Assembly (NCBI GenBank): GCA_009760855.2
Contig: WPIO01000011.1
Span: 3,760,001-3,770,000, forward strand
Source: Cristatella mucedo
Taxonomy: Eukaryota > Bryozoa > Phylactolaemata > Cristatellidae
DNA length: 10,000 nt
Direction: 5' to 3'
Positions 1 through 8,104 of the stretch are shown here, in pieces. Below the pieces are notes generated by a model, which saw only the letters and a program-made list of their open reading frames with translations, had not been told where the DNA came from and did not search any database. Positions within the stretch are counted from its first letter, which is position 1; each line of letters begins with the position of its first letter. The position numbers were made by a program, and so were the translations under genes.

Positions 1-218
1 GAGGGGGAAACTTAAAGTAAGTAGGGTTTTCGATCGAACGTTCGCGACCCACGAGGCTGGCCTTTGAGAGTTTTGCACCAACTGCTGGCGTGTTGGTCAT
101 TGGGCTAGCAGGAAGATCCGAGCAAGTATCATGTTGCAAGCTAGCCTTCTGTCTCCTCAATAGAGTGCCGGTTATTGGAACACTGCTGAGACTTTTTTTG
201 CCGTCTCTTCTTCTTTAG

Positions 219-365
219 GGTCACGGCGATATGTCGTGTTTGCACTTGTTCTGCTCCTGCTGCTGGTTGCAGCAGGGATCCTTAACTATAAGAACTGGTG
301 GAATGCGTCATTTGGCTACTCGCTGTGGCTGCAGGAGTTTCGGCAAGACGCTCTTGGAATCACTG
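219..365 (+). CDS. Internal exon: signal-anchor (type II membrane) segment
   Basis: Exon bounded by a good acceptor (pyrimidine-rich run ending CTTTAG at 213-218) and a donor GTAGGC at 366. It is entered and left in phase 1 (2 nt + 48 codons + 1 nt). The peptide opens with the basic stretch SRRY, then about 17 hydrophobic residues (VVFALVLLLLLVAAGIL), then NYKNWWNASF and a polar helix ending QEFRQDALGIT. Positive residues before a single membrane segment and no cleavage-site pattern point to a signal anchor, with the C-terminal side in the lumen or outside the cell. WNAS is an N-glycosylation sequon just beyond the membrane. No in-frame ATG lies in the exon, so the start codon must be in an earlier exon, probably outside the window. 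The ATG at 231 is in another frame. Seen: frame, splice sites, hydrophobic run. Inferred: membership in the same gene as the FAM3 exons, from matching phase 1 and strand. Confidence 0.6.
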
Positions 366-654
366 GTAGGCTGGCAAGATGGCAACGTTTGGACGGTGGA
401 AGCAGCAGCAGCGTCCGCCAGCGCTAGTCCGAGGCAGCTGCTTCCTGTTGCCTTCTCTGTCGTCCCTCGTCGTGCGGCGGTGCAGTCGACCCGGCCAGGT
501 CGGTTCCTCAGGCATGCTAGAACACTTAGCTGTCGAGGGCCGGCTTGGCTGGCCGGAGTTGTGCTCTCATCGGAAGAAAGTAGCTCCTCGTCCGATTCCC
601 TCCTCTCTCTGCCTGTCTCTCTCTGTCTCTCTGTGCAGCTGCCGAAAGACAGAC

Positions 655-801
<147 letters not shown>

Positions 802-1631
802 CAGAGAGTCGTCAGCCCATGGTTATGGCTAGGCTAGCCGACGTGGCCGACAATGGCAACCGGAAGTGTGAGACAACTGACCTGGAATGTGGCCTGTGCG
901 TGGTAGTGGTAGCGGCTCGCACACAGCGCCGCCGCCGAAGCACTGGCGGCGCTGGCACGGCAAGTCGGCGCAGCACCTCTACTGCTAGTGCTGCTGCTGC
1001 TGCTGGTGCCGGTAGGGATTTTGCGAAGCAAGTGGCTTTTGCCGTGGCTTCAAAGAAAATGGACGGCAGCCGAAGTTCTCACCCTGCCTGCTGCAGCCAC
1101 GTCTCTTCGCTTCTAGGCGAACGAACTACGGTAGCGATGAGATGGGTTGGAGCTCTGTCCGTCCGTCCGTCCGTGAGGTGTTCGCTCTGTGCTCAAACTC
1201 CTCGACGATCGATGCTTGGTGCGAACGGTCCCTGTTTTCCAGTTTTTCCATGTTTTCTGTTTTTTTTGAGCTCCACGTCCATGATTCCTATGCAGACGAC
1301 GAAGACGCCGTGGCCGCCGCCGAGCTGGCCGCTCTTCTTCTCTGCCGGCACCGATTTCCGAGCGTCTCGTTTTAATTCCACTGCTCGGCATTCCTTTGCC
1401 ACCTGCTTTGCCTGACCGTGCTACCGATTCGGACACGACTCTTTCTCCCCCCCCCCCGAGATGTGAAGGCTGCCAAATGCTGCTGCCCACTGACAGCTTC
1501 TTGCACTCTGAGAGCATGCGATGCAGAACACGCCAGCATTTGGCCACTGCTTAGCCTGCAGAACTTTTTTTTCGGAGTGGTGGTTGGGTGGGGGGGGGTG
1601 CTAAGTCATGATTGAGTATGTGGAAGTAGAA

Positions 1632-1641
1632 GTCACGTGAC
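1632..1641. promoter_or_regulatory. Symmetric E-box GTCACGTGAC
   Basis: A 10-bp palindrome with a CACGTG core, followed at once by a second overlapping CACGTG (1641-1646). The 10-mer equals the known consensus of bHLH-ZIP factors of the TFEB/MiT type (CLEAR element). It lies inside the first intron with no other visible promoter signal, so a regulatory role is only possible. Confidence 0.2.
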
Positions 1642-1848
1642 ACGTGATGATACATGCGTTGATTATAGCTGCTCAAGCAGAGAGTTGTCTTACTTTTTAC
1701 GAAGCACATCTAGCGACTGCCTAATTTGTGTGCCCGAGGTCGTGCGGATGGAAGCAGTTTCCATATTCGGTATATTTACTAACAGTAACAAGTAGCCTCA
1801 CTTTGCTGAAGTAGCCTCGCCTTATTTACGGGTTGCTTGACATGGCAG

Positions 1849-1929
1849 GCAGGCCAGCTTCAGCAGCTAGTGGTCGCCTGTTGCAGTGGCGCCGTGCCTG
1901 CCACGCACCCGCACACCTACACGAGCCAG
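1849..1929 (+). CDS. Candidate small symmetric exon (unproven)
   Basis: An open segment of 2 nt + 26 codons + 1 nt between an acceptor ending GGCAG (1844-1848) and a donor CAG|GTACTT (GT at 1930). Both edges are in phase 1, so it could be included or skipped between the signal-anchor exon and the exon at 3894 without changing frame. The peptide would be basic and rich in Ala and His (for example GRLLQWRRACHAPAH). No family is recognised, the pyrimidine tract of the acceptor is weak, and chance segments of this kind are common. Confidence 0.2.
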
Positions 1930-3586
1930 GTACTTTAACCTTTTACAGTGTGCCGTGTGATCATGCCGAAGTAGGTGAAACACTGCAGAGCGAATCGAAA
2001 GCTGGCGAAGCAGGGCCTGCACTGCATAAAAAAAGCTCTGCTTGAAATTCCTGTTAGTTGAGCCAGGGACGTGCACTCGACCGTGACCTCGGGCAGCTGT
2101 CGTCTCGGTCCAATGGACTTCACCTGCTCGGCTTTGTCTTCTCACCGATCTGCCTCCAAACGATGTGTATCCTTATTCCGGCTAGACCCTTCGACCTGCC
2201 CAAGTACTTAAATCTTTGTGTCCATATTCATTGGTCAAGTTTCCTGGTACCTCACACCAGCTAAACGAGTGCCTAACCCGGCAGCTACCCGTCAGCTCCG
2301 ACTGGTGAGAAACCGTTTACTTTGACGTTCTGGTGACGATGCAGAAAATAGCCTTTTTCTTCACCCTTTTTTCTTGCTCTTCAGTGGGCATCCAGTACCT
2401 GGCGTGCGTAACCACCCCCACATCTTTGATCGTGTATGTTGACACCGTAAAAATGTTTACTGGCTACTGCTGTGAGATGCCTTTTAAATGCACTGATTAA
2501 GACCACGAGTTGTTAACGTGGATATGGTTGAGACTAACTGCACTTGCTTTGGGTTTTTGGGCACTCTACTCTGTCGAGTCCATTTTTCTGTGCCTTCACC
2601 CGACGTCAACCATCACTCCTAACTGCTAATCGTGAATCGGTAGCAGTCGCCTGAACTTTTGTACCGAGGCACTAACACTTATTTCCATGTGAATTGTATG
2701 GCACAAGCGCAGTAGTCAAAGGGGATTGAACCTGTGTGGTGTTATGTAACGTGTGGAGCCAAACAATTGAGCCGTTGTAATGATTGGTAGGCAGAGCTCA
2801 CGCGACCTGTGGCCCAATGTTGCACGAGCAAAGATCACTGTCTTCAATCATGGTGAGCCAAGGTAGCGGCCTGAATGATCATTCATCAGTTCACTGCATG
2901 ATGCTATTTTTAGAATCCATCCGTTATGGTGTCAGGTTCAAGGTCACAATAAGTGCAAGGTCATGCTTAGGAATGAACCCAGATTATCGTGAGTGGCTTC
3001 TCACTTCCTTGGCTACCCTCCTGACTCAATTAAGCTTCTCACTTTTCCTTTGTTAGGTGAGATACAAGTCTGTTGGTTACCGAAAGACGCATATGGTTTT
3101 AGTGCGCAATAGAAAACCCTCCTGCTTTACACTCACTTTGTCGTTGTGGCTTTGTAGATTTGCAGACGGAGACACATTACATTACATATCGTTGCTGTGC
3201 ATATTCGGTGTTCCGATGGGTGTGCTACTGCACGAACAGTCTCAGAACAGATACAATAGAGCCATAGAGCTCGTTCCTCGAGCATATTCACATCATATTT
3301 CCATGCCAAAGTGTTTTTCATTTAGTTGGTTGTTAGTGGTATCACATGCAAGCACAGTTGGCAGCAGCACCCTCTTGCCTGGCTGGCAGTGATCAGTACT
3401 GTAGCCTGCCCGCTCATTGTATCAGCCTAGCGTGGCATCGTCTGGTATGTAAGTGTCTGGCTAACCAAAGCGAGTGTCGTCCTCAGCAGTGCAGTGCAGT
3501 TCTTTGCTAGATCGGTACATTGTAGGCCCTGATGTATGATTCCCGGCCGAGCACGCTGTTGCCATCTGCGGCAGTGGCAGATCCAC

Positions 3587-3618
3587 GTGCACTGTTTCGC
3601 AATTGCGAGACAGTGCAC
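3587..3618. repeat. Near-perfect 32-bp palindrome
   Basis: Left arm GTGCACTGTTTCGCAA and right arm TTGCGAGACAGTGCAC are reverse complements with one mismatch and no spacer. It lies in the first intron about 275 bp before the next exon. It can form a cruciform in DNA or a hairpin in the pre-mRNA. Confidence 0.9.
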
Positions 3619-3893
3619 GGCTTGCATACTTAATGCCTGCCAGCTGATGCCTTTCACTTGTCTCGATCTCTTCTTCCTCTGTCCTAGTGCTTATTATTTA
3701 TTGTCAGTACTCACTCAACAAAAAGTCTCTGCGACCTGAGTGTGTGTGCTCAATGAGCTGCCGGAAACAGATGGCACATTTCGAGAACGCACTAACACGT
3801 GTTTGAATTCAGCTGGTAGTTCAGCTGCAACTTCACAGCCATCCATCAATTGGCTCAAGCAGCCTCCCTTAAATTAGGTCGTGCTTAGCCCAG

Positions 3894-4082
3894 GACGCAT
3901 CATGGACATTTTGTCGATCACACGGGTGCTTGCTCTGGTCTGCCACTCGGTGGCTGGCAATAAAGCTTGTCTGGAGAGCTACATTGCTCTTCTGGATCGC
4001 TATGCTGCAGGTCCTGATGCATCGTCCTCCTCTTCTTCTGCGGTGCTGACGAGCACACTGCCGTCGTCTACGGCAGTGACAG
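3894..4082 (+). CDS. Internal exon: helical stem segment with Ser/Thr-rich tail
   Basis: Acceptor AGCCCAG (AG at 3892-3893) and strong donor CAG|GTCAGT (GT at 4083). Phase 1 on both sides (2 nt + 62 codons + 1 nt), in register with the signal-anchor exon and with the next. The first 37 residues or so look like one or two amphipathic helices (MDILSITRVLALVCHSV, then two more cysteine-spaced turns ending ALLDRYA). The last 25 are rich in Ser, Thr, Ala and Pro (run of six Ser, then TSTLPSSTAVT), typical of an O-glycosylated linker. No family is recognised. A weaker donor in the same phase, GTCCTG at 4011, would skip the Ser-rich tail. Placement in the FAM3 gene is inferred from strand, order and phase. 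Confidence 0.5.
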
Positions 4083-4114
4083 GTCAGTGCATGTCGATAA
4101 GGCATCATTCTCCG

Positions 4115-4229
4115 GCTTAGCCCGGCTTGCTTCACGCGTGCCAACTCATCTGATATGGTCTCGTGCCCACACACACACACAAGACATTCTGTTAACACTT
4201 ACTCGCGTGCCCATAGCACAGGCCTACTT
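4115..4229. repeat. Internal duplication, upstream blocks X1 (4115-4138) and Y1 (4197-4229)
   Basis: X1 (GCTTAGCCCGGCTTGCTTC...) matches X2 at 4668-4691 at 22 of 24 positions. Y1 (ACTTACTCGCGTG...GGCCTACTT) matches Y2 at 4541-4573 at 29 of 33. Each Y block runs into a (CA)n array. The order X1-Y1-CA-exon-Y2-CA-X2 suggests an old local duplication around the coiled-coil exon, later blurred by repeat growth. Confidence 0.7.
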
Positions 4230-4282
4230 GCAAACACACCCACGCACACACACCCACGCAAACACACCCACGCACACACACC

Positions 4283-4363
<81 letters not shown>
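4230..4363. repeat. (CA)n microsatellite with CCCACGCA variant units
   Basis: Starts with a 12-16 bp mixed unit (ACACACCCACGC type, 4236-4287) and becomes a pure CA run from 4287 to 4363. It ends only about 30 bp before the acceptor of the next exon, so it occupies the usual place of the pyrimidine tract. Confidence 0.95.
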
Positions 4364-4368
<5 letters not shown>

Positions 4369-4394
4369 TGCGGACTCGGAAGGAAGCAGACCAG

Positions 4395-4518
4395 AGCAAC
4401 TTCAAACCCAGCGCTTGGTTGTCGATCGTCAGCTGCTTAGACAGTACCACGAACAAAGGAACCAGGTGCTGCAAAATCTGATGCTCGCAGAGCTGTGCAA
4501 TCAGCTGCTCATGCCAGT
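4395..4518 (+). CDS. Probable internal exon: Gln/Leu-rich coiled-coil stem; 3' end uncertain
   Basis: An open frame with protein-like composition: [20 protein letters not shown] followed by a second Gln/Leu-rich helix ending CNQLLMPV. Hydrophobic residues recur every three to four positions, as in an amphipathic helix or coiled coil. Such helices often dimerise the stems of type II Golgi proteins. The acceptor ACCAG (AG at 4393-4394) gives phase 1 and joins the previous exon in frame. It has no true pyrimidine tract, only the (CA)n array. The donor is unclear: GT at 4517 (phase 0) or 4519 (phase 2) are candidates and both are weak. Phase 2 would join the acceptor at 5638. No family is recognised. 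Confidence 0.45.
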
Positions 4519-4540
4519 GTACGCGAAGGATTCTCTTAAA

Positions 4541-4691
4541 ACTTACTTGCGTGTGCACAGCACAGGCCTACTTACCCACATACACACACACACACGACGC
4601 ACTCATGCGCACACACACACACACACACGCACGCACGCACGCACATATTCTATGCACGCACTTGCTTGCTTAGCTCGGCTTGCTTCACACG
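4541..4691. repeat. Internal duplication, downstream blocks Y2 and X2 around a (CA)n array
   Basis: Y2 (4541-4573) and X2 (4668-4691) are the partners of Y1 and X1 described at 4115-4229. Between them lies a CA array with CGCA and GCAC units (4577-4646). Confidence 0.75.
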
Positions 4692-5330
4692 AGTCTGCCG
4701 TTCTCGTCTCATTTATTCGCTGCCTCTGTCTGTCTGTCTCACACATACAATGCATGTGCACTCGCATGTGTTTGTGTATGTGCATACACACTCACTCACA
4801 TACACACTCCTCTCTCCCTCTTGCTAGCTCTGTCTTGGTCTCTTATGGTATCTTTCAGCAGTGGGACACATGCTGCTTTGTATAATCGGTACAGGTTATT
4901 CTTTGCCTTCCACTGATGGGTTAAGGTCTCTTGCTTGCAGGCCCCAGCATGGCTGAGCTGCTGCTTTAGTGCTATATACCTCCGGGTGCGGTGCACTCCT
5001 GCCTCACCGACCAGCTTAAGCTCCGGTCAGCTGCTTCTTGCATGCACTAAAAAAGCTTCCAGTATCTCCCTGTACATTGTCTTGGTCCTGCTCACAGCAG
5101 CGGTATTATTTACTTTTACGGTGTTGGTACGTTATTTCTGATTATACCATATTCCGTTGCATACATATTTGTGATCACGTACCTGGACCGCGGAAAGTCC
5201 AACCTCTCTCGAGTGTATAATGAGGTAGCATGATCTAAGGCTTGTATCATTCGCACAACTTGCTCTCACATCGCACCTGGCCCGCCACCTTACCGGCTGC
5301 AAGCTGGTTTGGGAGCAGCAAGCATGAAAG

Positions 5331-5359
5331 GAGGGGGAGGAGGAGGAGGAGGAGGAGGG
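5331..5359. repeat. Short GGA/GGAGGG purine repeat
   Basis: A run of GGA triplets with G-rich ends on the plus strand, about 28 bp, in intronic sequence. Confidence 0.85.
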
Positions 5360-5519
5360 CACCTTTACTTTGCTGTGTCGCGCTGTTTGCAGCTGTCGCT
5401 TTTTGAATTCTCGCGTATGCGCTTGTCTTGCTGCAGGCATTGTCGAATGGCCTGGGTCGCATGCCATGCGTACTTTTCTTGCTAATTCACTTGCAACCGC
5501 ATAACCTTGCTCGCCTGTC

Positions 5520-5549
5520 ACTGCTGCTGCTGCTGCTGCTGCTACTGCT
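5520..5549. repeat. Short CTG triplet repeat
   Basis: Seven or more CTG/TGC triplets, a CTA interruption, then two more. It lies about 90 bp before the next candidate exon and gives false poly-Cys, poly-Leu or poly-Ala frames. Confidence 0.9.
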
Positions 5550-5637
5550 GCGCTGTTGGGCTGCGTTCTTTATCGTTGTTGGCCTTTTGCCTCATCTTGT
5601 GTGAGCAAGTGTCACTGCCTGTGTGTCTGCATGCCAG

Positions 5638-5909
5638 TGTTTGCGCTATACCTCCTCGTGTGGAGATGATCCACGTGGAGCATGGCATGTCATTATATAT
5701 GGCGCACTTTCGACGAGCTCGCATGCATGTCTATGCCATGCGCGTGCGCCGTGCCTCTGCCGATGCGCCCGCATGCGACTGGCTCCGAACCGTTCGGCAA
5801 AGCAGTGCTGCCGTGCCAATACGTATAACTGACCTCGTAAGGACGAGGTCTCTGTCAAAGTACCCGTTAGGGCCGTGCACCATGCTCGGCCCACCGCAAT
5901 CAGGACAAG
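5638..5909 (+). CDS. Probable internal exon: basic stem region, family unknown; 5' end uncertain
   Basis: A frame open over this whole stretch ends at a good donor CAAG|GTGAGG (GT at 5910) in phase 1. That is the phase needed by the first FAM3 exon at 6318, giving the join PPQSGQ-G-GTFRCG. The peptide includes PPRVEMIHVEHGMSLYMAHF, a very basic part (RRARMHVYAMRVRRASADAP), CDWLRTVRQSS and a Pro/Gly-rich end. No family is recognised. The acceptor at 5638 (CTGCATGCCAG) starts in phase 2. An alternative acceptor at 5664-5665 starts at ATG 5666 in phase 0. The open frame could be chance, but the donor quality and phase favour a real exon. Confidence 0.45.
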
Positions 5910-5934
5910 GTGAGGATTTGTGACCCGTGTTAGA

Positions 5935-6097
5935 GCCGTAATGGCTCTCTAGGTAGGGCGGTTGCTTTTTACGACCTCGGCCCAGAGGTCGTGGGTTCGA
6001 ATCCTGTGGTGGGCGATCCTGTATTGCCGCTGCAAGCGGTGGTGATAGCCGTCAAGGCTCTTCTGTCGCTATACAAAAAGAAGCTGTTAAATCAGCT
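5935..6097 (+). mobile_element. tRNA-derived SINE, copy 1 (about 163 bp)
   Basis: The head resembles a tRNA: A-box-like TGGCTCTCTAGG at 5942-5953, an inverted pair ACGACCTC/GAGGTCGT (5971-5992), and a perfect B box GGTTCGAATCC at 5994-6004. These two boxes are the internal RNA polymerase III promoter of tRNA genes and of the SINEs derived from them. The body (GGGCGATCCTGTATTGCC, then CTGCAAGCGGTGGTGATAGC) and tail (AAGCTGTTAAATCAGCT) match copy 2 at 9483-9639 over the whole length, which rules out a plain tRNA gene. It sits about 25 bp after the donor at 5910, inside an intron and in gene orientation. No clear target-site duplication is visible. Confidence 0.85.
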
Positions 6098-6317
6098 TGT
6101 ATTTATTTGTTTATTTTAGTCCCATTTATTGCCGGATATTCGAAGCACTTGCCATAGCTCGATGCTCGACCTGGCTCTTCTTGGCCCGCATCGACCCAGT
6201 GTGCATTGTCCCTTAGCAGATGCCCCTGTGCTCTTTAGTGACTCTTGAAGTGCCCCTTAAAGATTATTCATGTGCTGCTCATTTCTGTACTATTTGTGTC
6301 TTGTCTGCACTATACAG

Positions 6318-6429
6318 GCGGAACTTTCAGATGTGGGCCTCTGTGCCCCAATCCGTTGGAATACTCGTATCTCATCAAGTCGGGCTACGGAATGCACGAG
6401 GGTCCTTTGTTATGTTTCGACGGGAAAAC
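6318..6429 (+). CDS. FAM3/ILEI domain 1, exon 1 of 6 (N-terminal cysteine segment)
   Basis: Acceptor TATACAG (AG at 6316-6317), donor GTGAGT at 6430. Entered in phase 1 and left in phase 2 (2 nt + 36 codons + 2 nt). The peptide FRCGPLCPNPLEYSYLIKSG followed by YGMHEGPLLCFDGK matches the start of the FAM3/ILEI fold: two close cysteines, CP plus an aromatic strand, a turn KSG, then GP-x-x-C-x-x-GK. In FAM3 proteins these cysteines form disulfides, one with a cysteine near the domain end (here in LEGC of the exon at 8573). An inner acceptor at 6329-6330 (CTTTCAG) would start in phase 2 and drop four residues. Confidence 0.85.
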
Positions 6430-6829
6430 GTGAGTATTGTGAGCTTGTTCATGGTTTTTGGTCATAGAAGCATAGCTCTTTTTTTCGTTGCCATCCGATT
6501 CACGTGATTTTGATGATCGGTGACCTTTTTGCCAGCACGCTTCGTTCAGTCAAGGAGTAGCCAGATTAGAGTCGACTAGATACCGAACTAAATTAATATA
6601 TATATATACTGAATTATTATTAGTTATTATTAATAATTAATTGATATTATTAATTAATATATTAACTTCATTATCCATTACCTCATGAATAATTTCATGT
6701 GTGCTCCTTCTGCCGCCGCTACCCCCTCCCCCGTCGGTATTGCATATCCTATTTGCAGAGTTGACAACCATTGCTCAGCTAATGGCAGCTTTTACCTGTA
6801 TAGCAACAGCTTTTCCCTATTTTTTGCAG
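6430..6829 (+). other. Intron of 400 bp with an AT-rich block
   Basis: GTGAGT to TTTTTTGCAG. The middle (about 6585-6670) is almost pure A/T with TATATA and TTATTA/TAATTA repeats. The 3' end has a strong pyrimidine tract. No coding signal seen. Confidence 0.85.
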
Positions 6830-6891
6830 CATCATAGATCCCACCAGGCCAGAGACTTTCAGTAGAGGAATCAACGTGGTCGTTATCAACA
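6830..6891 (+). CDS. FAM3/ILEI domain 1, exon 2 of 6 (RGINVVVIN core strand)
   Basis: Acceptor TTTTTTGCAG (AG at 6828-6829), donor GTACGT at 6892. Entered in phase 2, left in phase 1 (1 nt + 20 codons + 1 nt). The peptide IIDPTRPETFSRGINVVVIN carries the signature of the family: RGIN followed by a hydrophobic strand and an Asn, as in FAM3 and POMGNT1 stem domains (RGI/RGF-x-V-x-V-x-N). Together with the next exon the spacing from this motif to FDTY equals that in FAM3 proteins with no gap. Confidence 0.9.
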
Positions 6892-7014
6892 GTACGTAAT
6901 TAAATTTTGAAAAAAATGTGGCTGACCCTGAAGGAGCGGCTGATTAACGGCTGACTTCATTCTACTAATTGTGGTGCATCACCATGTTTTCTTGGGATAC
7001 TGTAGCTCATGAGA

Positions 7015-7056
7015 CAGAGACAGACGGACGGACGGACGGACGGACAGAGAGACAGA

Positions 7057-7116
<60 letters not shown>

Positions 7117-7127
7117 GAGTGAGAGAG
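7015..7127. repeat. GACG/GACA tandem run grading into (AG)n
   Basis: Starts with GACAGACGGACGG-type tetramers, then AG dinucleotides to about 7113, then GAGTGAGAG. The change from GACR tetramers to AG suggests repeat turnover by slippage. Confidence 0.9.
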
Positions 7128-7264
7128 ATGTAATGTAATGTATCTACGTCACTAACTCCACAAAGTCATAAAGACCATGTGGATGTTACGCAGGAGAGTT
7201 TTGTATAGCGCACTCACAGCCTAAGCGGCTTTCGGTACACATTCGGTATTCAGACACAAAACGA

Positions 7265-7610
7265 GAGATTCATAGTGGGAGAGAGGGATGGAACAGATAG
7301 ATAGATAGATGGGGAACGATAAAGAGAGAGGGAGAAAGAGAGAGAGAAAGGGTGAGGGGAAAGAGGGGAAGCAGAAATATGGAGAGAAATGGGGAGAAAG
7401 AAATAGAGGAGAGAAGTGGCAAAGAAAGGCAGAAAGATAGGATAAGATAGATGGAAAAGAGAGAATAGGCAGAGAGGGAAAGAACGGCATAAATGAAAGA
7501 TATATATTTAGAGTTGAGGAAGAGAAAGGTAGACACAAGAAAGAGGAAGAGATGAGAGAAGAAAGAGGCAAGAGGCAGACAGTGAAGACAGAGAGATCTC
7601 TTCTCTCAGC
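7265..7610. repeat. Degenerate purine-rich (GA/GGGA/GATA) tract
   Basis: Over 300 bp of nearly pure purine on the plus strand with GAGAGG, GGAAAG and GATAGATA units. No coding evidence. Confidence 0.85.
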
Positions 7611-7647
7611 AATGTTGCGTTTGATGATACCGTTCGTTGCCTTATAG

Positions 7648-7707
7648 GTAAACTCAAGGCTGTCATGGACTATAGATCATTCGACACGTACGCCTCGATC
7701 GAGTCGT
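7648..7707 (+). CDS. FAM3/ILEI domain 1, exon 3 of 6 (FDTY segment)
   Basis: Acceptor CTTATAG (AG at 7646-7647), donor with perfect GTAAGT at 7708. Phase 1 on both sides (2 nt + 19 codons + 1 nt). Peptide KLKAVMDYRSFDTYASIES. FDTY matches POMGNT1 exactly and FD-x-W/Y is typical of FAM3. In FAM3 proteins the strand pair NGKTGxxxD-x-x-x-FD occupies the same number of residues. The last base joins the next exon to make a Cys codon. Confidence 0.88.
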
Positions 7708-7930
7708 GTAAGTGCTTAGACTAACCACGGTGCATGCCCAAATGCATTCTACTGCACTGTGCTGCTGCAGCACTAAGAGGGGGCAAGCGCTTTGCTAGAG
7801 TCATTTCTGGCCGAGCCACAGTGTGGTGCTGGTACTGGTACTGGTGGTACTGGCGGTTGTGGTGATCTTTGGCTTCTGCCGGCTTTGGCCAAACTTTGTC
7901 GTCTTTCCGTTCGTTTCGAATTGCAAAAAG

Positions 7931-8015
7931 GTCTTGAGCTGGTGCAGTACTTGAGCTTCAACGTTCCTGCTCGAAGCCAAATACTTGTCGCCACCCACGA
8001 CGAGGCCACCGTCAG
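7931..8015 (+). CDS. FAM3/ILEI domain 1, exon 4 of 6 (helix plus ATHDEAT strand)
   Basis: The acceptor is inferred at TTGCAAAAAG (AG at 7929-7930), after a long CT-rich tract. The donor is CAG|GTAAGC at 8016. Entered in phase 1, left in phase 2 (2 nt + 27 codons + 2 nt). Peptide LELVQYLSFNVPARSQILVA then THDEATV. It matches the family pattern of a Leu-rich helix, a short loop, then I-L/V-x-A-T-x-D-x-A. The frame stays open upstream to 7777, but starting at the inner acceptor gives the domain its normal length and the correct phase. All earlier phase-1 acceptors would create a stop at the junction. Confidence 0.85.
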
Positions 8016-8104
8016 GTAAGCCAGCTCACTGCGGCTGCTGCCTGCCCCTTTCTGTCAAGTAGCCGCTATCCGCGCCCTGAGCTGCTGTCGGCCTCTGCTT
8101 GCAG

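Larger units (their letters stand above)
4519..5637 (+). other. Intron, about 1.1 kb, repeat-rich
   Basis: Contains block Y2 (4541-4573), a CA/CACG array (4577-4646), block X2 (4668-4691), CA- and CT-rich sequence to about 4830, a GGA run (about 5331-5358) and a CTG run (5520-5549). A sharp acceptor-like site TTGCTTGCAG at 4931-4940 starts an open stretch with a hydrophobic segment (to 5141), but no matching donor was found. Edges depend on the uncertain flanking exons. Confidence 0.4.
6892..7647 (+). other. Intron of 756 bp dominated by purine repeats
   Basis: GTACGT to CCTTATAG. Holds a GACG/GACA run (about 7015-7052), an (AG)n run (about 7058-7113), a GATA run (about 7295-7312) and a degenerate GA-rich tract to about 7610. 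Minus-strand open frames at 7221-7571 are Ser/Leu/Phe-rich shadows of this tract. Confidence 0.85.

Noticed and set aside
17-22. GTAAGT as donor of the preceding coding exon
   Set aside because: In the phase needed by the exon at 219 the last codon before it is TAA, so it cannot be the coding donor; at most it ends a noncoding exon.
1142-1375. Open frame ending in an Asp/Glu/Ala-rich peptide (DDEDAVAAAELAALL)
   Set aside because: A phase-1 acceptor exists at 1294-1295 and the peptide looks reasonable, but no acceptable donor in a usable phase follows before the stop at 1373.
3057-3392. Open frame of 111 codons with an acceptor-like TTTGCAG at 3161-3167
   Set aside because: Part of the peptide looks protein-like (SQNRYNRAIELVPRAYS), but no good donor in phase 1 follows and no family is recognised.
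4087-4440. His-Thr repeat frames on the plus strand and Val-Cys frames on the minus strand
   Set aside because: Translation of the (CA)n array; stop-free by composition.
4941-5141. Possible exon with a hydrophobic segment after TTGCTTGCAG
   Set aside because: Good acceptor, but no donor in a fitting phase and the hydrophobic run comes from T-rich sequence.
5935-6010. A functional tRNA gene
   Set aside because: A and B boxes are present, but there is no acceptor-stem pairing and the sequence continues into a body shared with 9483-9639, so it is a SINE head.
7221-7571. Minus-strand Ser/Phe/Leu-rich frames
   Set aside because: Complement of the degenerate GA tract within an intron.
7792-8019. 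Continuous 75-codon frame taken as one exon
   Set aside because: Its first half is a GGTACT/Gly-rich stretch absent from FAM3 domains; an inner acceptor at 7929-7930 gives normal domain length and the right phase.
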